Part shown: piece by piece, positions 55,791 to 64,000 of the stretch | Position numbering within the stretch: position 1 is the first letter of the stretch | How the letters are laid out: every line of letters starts with the position of its first letter | Assembly (NCBI GenBank): GCA_949357655.1 | Contig: CASHTG010000006.1 | Span: forward strand, 310,001-374,000 | DNA from: Parascedosporium putredinis | Lineage: Eukaryota > Ascomycota > Sordariomycetes > Microascales > Microascaceae | Reading direction: 5' to 3' | DNA: 64,000 nt | Translations under genes and position numbers: made by a program | Notes under the pieces: model-generated | What the model was told of the DNA's origin: nothing | The model's input: only the letters and a program-made list of their open reading frames with translations | Database searches by the model: none

Positions 55791-58700
55791 GTCCTCTCAG
55801 TAGCGAGCAAAGATAAGCTCGGCCTCGATATGGGGCGTAGATGTGCGCGTGGCGAGGTGAATGAACGACGGGTCGGGGTCAAGGGGGTGGCCTCAGACGA
55901 GAAAGACCAAATGCTTGCCAAGAGGTGCGCTTGTAGATATCGGATTGATCGATAATCGTAATGGTTTGAAATAAGAGTTGATGGCGGCGACAGTTTCTAT
56001 TGACGGGGGCGGGTCGCCGGGAACCATGGGATATCTACCAGAGGAACGGGTAGATGAAGGGCTCCACGATCGATGGGTGTTGCGAGTTGGTAAGGGTAAA
56101 TGGAGCGCGGTGAGAATGAGGGCGTGGTTTTGGTGGTAAAACTGGGTGGTAGGTTGAAAATTGGCATGGGGTGTCGCGGTGTGCCGCTTTGATACATGAA
56201 GCTTCTATGGGAGGTATCAAATAACGGATGTCCCAACGGAAGATGCAGAGTCGAATGGGCTAGGGCCTTATTCAGAGGTGATGATCAAAACGCGGGTTTC
56301 GGGCTTGGGCTGGTCAGAATCCATGTAGAGCTAACGAAAGGGTTCAGATCTAGGCGAAGCAGCGTCGTAGGTTCGTCGGTTATCTCGCGGAGGGGATCGA
56401 TATGTCGAACTTTTTTCCTGGGGACTATCTCGACATGGCAACCGCAAGGCTGGAAATGTGCGGGAGGGGGAACACAATGCCTAGAGAGCAGAGCCTAACG
56501 GGTTAGAATAGGTCAATGGAAGAGGTAGTAGCTATATCGAGAGGGCGAATTGGATGGCCTGGATGGTGGAAAAGCTTGCAGCTAGCGCAGTGCCCGGGTT
56601 GAAGGTTGAGAGAGAAATCGAGGTAGGGTGGCAAGACTCACCAGGACTGGGGGATGCCAGCAAAGAGTGGTTGGGGACAAGGGGGTTAAAAAAACAATGT
56701 GCCGGTCAAGGGCGGAAAAAAATTGAACAAACGAATGGTCCGTAGTGGTCGCTATAAGATTTGGAGCTTCGAATCAATACTGGAGTGCACCGTAGTTGTG
56801 TTGGCGATGGGATAAACACAGGGCAAAGAATGAAGTGTTTCGAAGTTGGTCGTCGTGGGCGGGTGTTTTCCCTTTGGGAGGAGGTTGACGAAAGGCGGGC
56901 GGCTGGGCTGGAGAAACTGGCGTCAGGGATTACAGGGCAGGCCCGTACCTGGTGCTTGGTCTTTGCTGGCTTCAATGTGCGTCGCACCTGCGCTTCCTCT
57001 CTTTCGTCCACAGTCAAGAGTCGTCAGGCGCGTGTGGGGCCCCCAAGCTTGACGGGTCAACGGTTGCACGCATTGGCACTGTCAGCCTGATCATGTGATC
57101 CGCTAGAGCCAAGACGGAGTCAACATTGAACTTTGGAACTGTTCGAATACATTGTCACAATAATACCTGGAGTCCGCACGAGGTTAAGCCGCGGAGAGAG
57201 ACTCCCATCTCACCTTACATTGGCTAGGCGGTGCGCACCAGGTCTTGGATATGATCAGGCTCAAACCTGCAGCTTTTCGATTTTGATTTTTCCGACGATA
57301 TCGCGACTACAAGATCCAGCATTGACTCTTGGCGCCAGGTGCCGTCGGTCCTTTCTCCCAATGGGCTCGAATGAATCCGAGCGGATGGAGCAGCTGTCTC
57401 AGTGACCCTCGAAATCCCTGAAAGACAAACTTGACTGTTTACTATTATCTGGGTTCCTCCTCCTTCAAAATTTACCTAACTGATGTGCAACCCTGCGCGA
57501 TGCAGTGAACAATGGGATTGTGGAAAATGGCATTCAACGCAATGGGGAAACCCGAATGGCCAAGCTCAAAATCAAAATACCATCCATCTCGCCCATCCCC
57601 GACTGGACGAGCTCCCAGTCAAGTCAAGAGATTTGCTGTCCTGCATTTTGCTTTGCCTGTTGGAAGTCTCAGATCCCTTATGCCCTGTGACCATGTCTCT
57701 TGTGGTCCTGCAAAGGTCATCACCTTTTGTTGCTTTGTTATTATTATTTTTTTCCCTTCCATCGCCTACAACTATATGACACCATATCTGCCATGGATGA
57801 AAACAACGAGAGGGCTTCAATGTAGCACCAATGCTGCATGTCCGCCCGCACGCAAGCTCAAGTGCCGTTGCGAGCCAGTCTCATTGGCAGGGAAGCTAAG
57901 CTTCATTGGCCGCCCAAACCTCACCAAGCTCTTGCATCAATTCAGTCATAGGATCAATTACCTCGGTACAAGTGTACCACTCTGAACGCAGTTGTCCCCT
58001 GAATAATAAGAAACGCACCAAACAATGTCGAAAGGAAAAGGAGCCAAAAACTAAGTCGTGATACGCTTTATATCCGATGAGGAAGGGGTCAATTAGTGTT
58101 CGTCTGCGGTCTTCGTCCATAAATGTCGATCTTATATATCCAGCTGTTGAGGACCGGCCCCCGTCACTCTACGCGGCGACACGGCTGACGGGTTTGATAA
58201 GACTAAAGCCCGGTTGTCCACCATGCCCCGTGATCAGCCCAAGATTGCCTACGCTGCCTTCCTGGATGCACAAAGGTGAGAAGGAATCTCCATGATAATC
58301 TTGTCCGCGTGACCTGCACTTATATCGCTTGCAGTGCTCTCGGGGTCTTGGGAGTCACGGTACGGCCGGCTGGCCGCGGCACACATCATTCCCAAGTTTG
58401 CGTACAACTTTACCGAGGTAGATGCCTGATAATGAGGCAAAGGACGGTGGGTCGATCAATGGACTGACACTGGCCACTATTACAAATGTTTATGCGCAAG
58501 AATTACTTTATACGTTCTGCCTCGGGCCTGCCCCGTACTGATGGCGATACTTGGAGGGCCCGCGTGTTACGGCTGGCCAATGTGTTGGAGAGGCGTCGGG
58601 TTCCCTCGAAGCGACACGCATTTACGTACCACGCTTTGGGGCAGCAGATCCTAGCCTCGGAATGCATCGGTGGAGGAAGTGAAAGCGCGAGAGCGGAAGA

Positions 58701-61700
58701 GGACGAGAGTTTCTGGGTTGGGTGACTCAATTGACTAGCCATTTCCCGATTGTCGAAAACTTGACCAAAAGCTCCACCGCTTTTCCACTTCCACCTCGTC
58801 GTGACTGTGTGGATTATTCATGCATCAGCCAGCTCAGCACACCATCACCTTTTGAGATAGATTGCCTTAACACCGCACATATATACACCACATAGCCATT
58901 GAGGAGACGGTGGTGGAGAATGTTAATTACACGTTCAATAAGACAGACAAGAATCGTGACCGAGTGCACTCGAGACCCTTAGGCCACTGGCTCCCTTTCC
59001 CTGACAAACCCCCTTGCTCTCCAATCCTTCTGTTTCGATTGGTGACTACCCGTCGATGTGTGCCTCTGTGGCTCTGCGATTCCGTCATCACACTATCGAA
59101 CGGCGGTGAAAAACGGCTTTGACACCCACTCCGAAAACTCGAGGCTCAGAATTCGCACACCCTTTCAACTGAGCTAGCACCGCACATCACAAAACGTCGA
59201 GGACCTTTGGTTGGCTTTGCTATTGTGGTGATTGCGGCTTTTGAGCCTTAAGACTGTTCATCCATATCTTGCACCGGACTCTTCGTAAAGCTGGCCCCCT
59301 TGGAGGAGGCAAGTGGGCAAGTCAGGTGCGCTCCGTGAATGTTAACCCCGAATTGGGCTAAGAGGCCGACATATCTGCCGCCCGACAAGTTAATTGACTG
59401 ACGAAGCTGCAAAGCCGGGCTGGGCGACAGGGACTAGGGTTCGGCGACTGGCTGTCGTGCCGTCCATCCTCCTCAAGCCCGCCAGCCAAACCTCCTCACA
59501 TCTCACTCTTTTGGCTGCCATTTATGGATCCATAGATGGATGGATGCATTTGTAGAGTGAAGACAGACGTCAATAAACCAATTTTACACCGCAATCCAGC
59601 CTTTTCCCGGCCAAGATTGGCTCCTCTATTTTCCTCAAAAGTGTTCTTCCTCTTTCCGTTCCCCACTCCACATACTGCCACCTCACCTAGTCTAATTGTC
59701 GGAGTAGAGGGTTGTCTGCTCCGAAGGAGCGCTGAACCGGAGGAATGGACCCCCGCCGGAGGAGATTTCCGCGTGGGCGTAGAAGAGCCTGTGAGAGATT
59801 GGGGGAGACCTACGCAAGGGCGGGGTGGAGGGGTCCCCTCACTGGCTGGCGTGGCGGGCAGCCGGGGTAGATCAAAAGGATCAATGATGTGCGCTAAAAT
59901 AACGGGTTCACTGGCCCAAGTTAAGCCTCAATTTATGGCCCCCAAAAGCCAAGCAGCGCCCAAATAAAAACAGATCGACTACACCACCATCACCCTGCTT
60001 GCCTGCCTGTTTCGTGGGCTTCTCGCCCCAATGCCATGCATGAAGACCGGCTAGAGCAGGGGTGGCTCGACAAAACCGAACAACGAACAACGGGAAAGTC
60101 GGGACAATGGCGTCCGCCCTGTCTAGCTGGGCCTAGCCTCTGAAGAGGACGTTGGGAGCTGCGCCAACATTTTTAGTCCATGTGGATTTTCGACTAACAT
60201 TGATCCACCCCGTCCTTCCCAACACGAGGAGAGGGGAAACGCAGAAAGGAAATGCCGCCATGGAAAGGGCATTGATCACGGGATCGTGCTCCGGTAAAAG
60301 GTCTACTTGGGGTGGCGTGCGTGCCGTATCAGGAATCAGGTTAGACAGTATTATTGGAGCCTAGAGATGAGGTGACTGGGTTCAATGGTGGTGCGCTTTC
60401 GTGAATGTGGGCACTATAAACCATTATATTGCTGGGGAAGACGTACCTCGAGTGCTTCTTCGTGCGTGCACACCTTGTCAAGCTTGTCACGCACTGCAAG
60501 GAATTACGAGCAAGGTGCATTTTGTGGGGTAAGGCAGCCTGGCGATACCATTGGGTAAACCGGCAGACATGGGGGAGACGCGGGTGGTGGAAATTGTACA
60601 GCGAGCGAGAAATCAAATAACTTTTTCGTCCTTGTCGAAACGAGAAAACGAAGTGCCAAGATGGGATGGGAAAAAAGAAAAAGACGATTTTGTATTACTT
60701 GCACTATCTGGTTATTCCCTCCTCTCTCGCCTCCCGACATCTTCCAAGATTGGACGAAGCACGGCTTCGGTACTCACCACATCTGCATACGTTAGCCCCA
60801 ACCATAATGCTCAAGCGAAGAGGAGTGCTGAATAGGCAAAATGGCATTTCGAAAGCCGGTCCTCGGGGGCGGCATCAAGCTTATCCACTCTCTTCCCCCA
60901 TTCTCTCCTAATTGAGCCTCTTTGTCCGAGCCCTCTCAGCCAGCCCCGACGTCTTCTTGCCTAACGTTTGCTGTCGTTCGACTCCCCGTTTTGGACACAA
61001 CATTTGAAAGTCAAGTTCTTGCAATGGATCTATACGCACGCTTCCAGCGTCGTACCCCCTTGGCTATTCAGTAGATATGCCGTAACCAGCACGCGAAGGG
61101 GCGGAGTAAGCATAACGAGGTGACGGAAACGGCTAACCCTGGTCTCTCGTCGGTGAATGGATCCATCAAGCCCTTCCCCTTTGGAAAACGGAGGAAGGCC
61201 GGGAGGGGGGAGGGGCTCAACGTTGAGCGGTTCTGTCTATCGGAGGTACGGGCCATCGCCAATCTTTATGCTCGTTCCACCCATGCATCCTGGGAGACTA
61301 GGGAGAGGGTGGTGCAGTGCACTGTAGCATAGAGCGGGCCGAAGAGATCACAAGCTTTTATTTCTTCACAGCCGCCAGGTGGGATGCGCATCATTGCCTC
61401 TCCTTCCACCCAATAGGTGGCCCGAAGCAGGCTTCAACGTCGCTTCCATCTATCCTGCACTTCTGCACTTCCCCAGTCAACCCAGACGGGGAGCCAAGGT
61501 TACATCCAAGTGCGCGAGACCGCCAAATCGTTCAAAACCTGTGATGGGGTACCGAGGCGTACCGTGCGGAGTTATCCCACATCCCCCTCAACGACTGCTT
61601 TGCCCTCCTCCCCCATGGATCCATTGAAGAACCATTGAAAAGTAGGATAGAGGAGGGGAGAGGGGGGCGTGTGTATTCACGGGGCTGGGAGAGACACGGG

Positions 61701-64000
61701 CTTGGGCTGTGGCATCGCATGCAGTTGGCTTGTGCTCGACTTGTTGGCAGGTCAAATCCGGGGTCGAGAGAGATTAGCTATTGCCCATCCTTCCAGAATG
61801 GGGAGAGCCTTCGTATTGCTGGCGGTTATAATAATAATACGTCTTTTGACAAAATGAGGAGGACCTGAGGCCTTCATAGCATACGTAGGTTCAAGAGCCG
61901 GTCTTGAATCGGGGTCGATGGCATTTGCGGAGAAATAGAGACCGCATCTCCGGTCAGGTGGGCAAAATTGTTTCCCCAGTCATGCCCGGGATCAATTGAT
62001 GCTCGTCAATCCAAGCAGGGCCCACTCACTACAATGATAGTATTGAGCAAGCCCACTATTACATCCATGTACGTGGTGATGTGCAGCAGCCGGGCCCCCT
62101 CACCGTGAACCGTAAACGGCGCTACGAGCCACCATCTTTGCACACGCCCTAGTCATTCTTCTTCCTCTTCTTTCTCTGATCTTGGTCGCGACCGCACCGG
62201 CCTGCTTCCTTGACCAAGCTCTCTGCGCTGGCCGGGGGCTGACTTGCCGCTAGGGCTTGCGAGGCGTGTCATCTCCAGGCCTCACAAAACAAGACTCCAA
62301 AAAACAATACGGGAGTCTGATAGAGGGAGGGACGCATGCGTGCGATATTATACCTGTCCTCCAATCATGCGCGAGATACCGAGGTAAGAAAGACGGAGCA
62401 CTAATATCCTTCTTTGCGACGAGGGAGGGGGCGAAAAAGGCGACTTTCTCCCTCGACTGACCGATCTGACGGGCCACGGCCACGCAACCATCTTGCCATC
62501 TTGCCATCTTACCCTCACCTATCGCAGCCAAGCAAGCGCTGAGGCTACAGAATCGCCAGGATCCTAGTGTGTCCCGGCGGTGGGCTTCATTGCCTCCATT
62601 ACCCACCGAAGCTAGATAGACCGTCCCAGATATCAACAGCCGCGTTCTTGGGTCTCATAGGTTCCCTCTCTCCCACCTCAACCCCACCTGCTCGCCACCC
62701 TATATAAGTGGCCATTGAAGGCTGGACGACGACCACGTATCGTACCGGGCATTCACCCGCCACATACCACCGAGCAAGTGTCCGTACACCCGGGCGAAAG
62801 ACCACTCTTCCTTGCACATGATCGAACAGGACCCCCTGAGTTGGGGGCTACCTCTGTTTTTGAATACTCGTATAATCACGATTCTGGCAAGGAAGAACGG
62901 AGCCCTAGAATATTGATTTACACCGTGATCCCCGTCGAACCGCCTTGACCGAAACAAAAGCAGGGCAAAGACACCATCCACTGAGAACCCCATATCGTTC
63001 GGCAAGCATACCATGGCTATGGCTGGCTGGTGGTGGTCCGTGGAGACTAACTCGTCCATGTATTTTGAGCAAGAGCTCGCTGGCTCGCTGGTGTCGCCGC
63101 GCCCGCCCGCCCGCCCGCCCCCACCAGCCTTTTGGGCTGGGGAAGAGAGCGGTTTCCCACCCCTCCCGGTACCGACTATGTTAGTTTTCTCTCTCGCGAA
63201 AAAAGGATAAGAACACGGAGGGGCGGGTTCTGGGAAGTAGGTAGGTAGGTGGCTTGGGGCCAAGCCCAGCAACAAACCCTTGGTTTCCCGCTCAAGTGCT
63301 TCTGTTCCCAAAACTACTCTGTGAAAATGGCAAAGCCAAGGCAGGCGATCGTGTGCTGGAGTGGTATCCCTCCCTCGCCCCCCTCCCGCATCTGGACCTT
63401 GGACACACCATGTCGCATACGGAAATCGGGGCGCCTGAGGACCAAGGCGGCTTACAGGATGACAAGGGAACAACTCCCAGATCCCGCACGCACGCATGGC
63501 ATGGGGGTGTGTATATGTGTGTGTGGTTTTTTCTTTTGGGGAATTCTTGCTCGCTTGCCGCGTGGTTGGTGTTTGTGGGGTATTTTATTGCGCTTCCCTC
63601 CCCCATTTGAAGGGAAAAGGAATCAAAAAAGAGAAGAAAAAAAAAAAAGAAAAAAGAGAGAATATGACATGCACGGAGCACGTTAATTTTTCGTCTGTTC
63701 CTTTTGGGCAGTGCCTTTCCCACTTTTGGGGAATTTTCTTGTTATTTGGGTCCCCCTCCCCTTGCCCACCCTCCTCCCACCGACACCACCCACCCCATCC
63801 AGCTCTTATTGTAATCTAAAGTATCCGGAGGAATCATAAGCATCTGAGATATGAGAAATTGGCCCTTTTCGGTCACCTGGAATATTGCCCCGATCGTAGC
63901 CTACCCTGCCCTGCCTTTTCTTTCCTCTTCCTCCTTCCATACCGGACCGTGCCCATCGTGTACATAACCCCAGCCGGTGCCCGCCCGCCACCCGTCGCCA
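55791..64000. other. Right-end 8.2 kb without a recognisable gene
   Basis: The left part must hold the ccr4 promoter and leader. Beyond that I see no conserved coding block. The 265-codon frame at 62700-63497 (minus) has no recognisable domain. Small repeats present: three CCATCTT(G) units at about 62490-62512, a (CCCG)n run at 63100-63121 and a (GTAG)n run at 63238-63251. The sequence is cut by the window edge, so a gene starting further right could have its flank here. Confidence 0.45.
63100..63121. repeat. (CCCG)n microsatellite
   Basis: Five to six consecutive CCCG tetranucleotides in non-coding sequence. Confidence 0.85.

Noticed and set aside
59115..59182. tRNA-like segment on the minus strand (TAGCTCAGTTG resembles an A box)
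   Set aside because: The D arm does not close, no T arm with a good GGTTCGA box follows, and the ends cannot pair as an acceptor stem.
62700..63497. 265-codon open frame on the minus strand
   Set aside because: Composition is random for GC-rich DNA, no family or motif is recognisable, and it runs through a CCCG microsatellite.

Overview
The window is nuclear DNA of a filamentous ascomycete (Pezizomycotina, most likely a Sordariomycete). The evidence is short GT-AG introns, Zn2Cys6 transcription factors, small secreted cysteine-rich proteins, a secreted amidase, and Pezizomycotina forms of FHIP and CCR4. I support 13 protein genes in 64 kb, which is sparse for such a fungus. I see no rRNA, convincing tRNA, CRISPR array or intact mobile element.

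Layout. 0.7-4.4 kb: two minus-strand genes, a DHCR24-like FAD oxidoreductase and a ten-repeat ankyrin protein. 7.0-10.5 kb: an FHIP (RAI16-like) dynein-adaptor subunit with a three-codon first exon. 13.6-22.5 kb: three secreted or cell-wall proteins: a PhiA/IgE-binding-like protein, a modular cysteine-rich protein, and a Ser/Thr-rich mucin-like protein with an acidic repeat and a Gly/His tail. 26.3-28.6 kb: a C6 transcription factor whose third zinc ligand reads Gly instead of Cys. 28.6-38.1 kb: a 9.5 kb stretch without a recognisable gene. 38.1-41.1 kb: a second C6 factor whose zinc cluster is split by a 0.9 kb intron. 41.8-55.8 kb: the densest part, with a secreted amidase, a lipid-droplet-type hydrolase, an ARMT1/DUF89 protein, a GIY-YIG (T5orf172/Mug113) protein and the CCR4 deadenylase. 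55.8-64 kb: no gene I can support.

The genes do not form an obvious pathway or biosynthetic cluster. Most are housekeeping or regulatory; the 13.6-22.5 kb block is a loose group of surface or secreted proteins.

The dominant oddity is technical. Nearly every gene has to be read across one or more frameshifts. Almost all traced shifts equal the loss of a single base, usually in a run of G or C and sometimes of A or T, while the protein on both sides is conserved. This points to homopolymer under-calling in the assembly rather than to decayed genes, so every gene extent below spans several frames. I found no convincing new biological system. The best biological leads are the modular cysteine-rich secreted protein, the zinc-ligand substitution, the micro-exon and the mucin-like protein.
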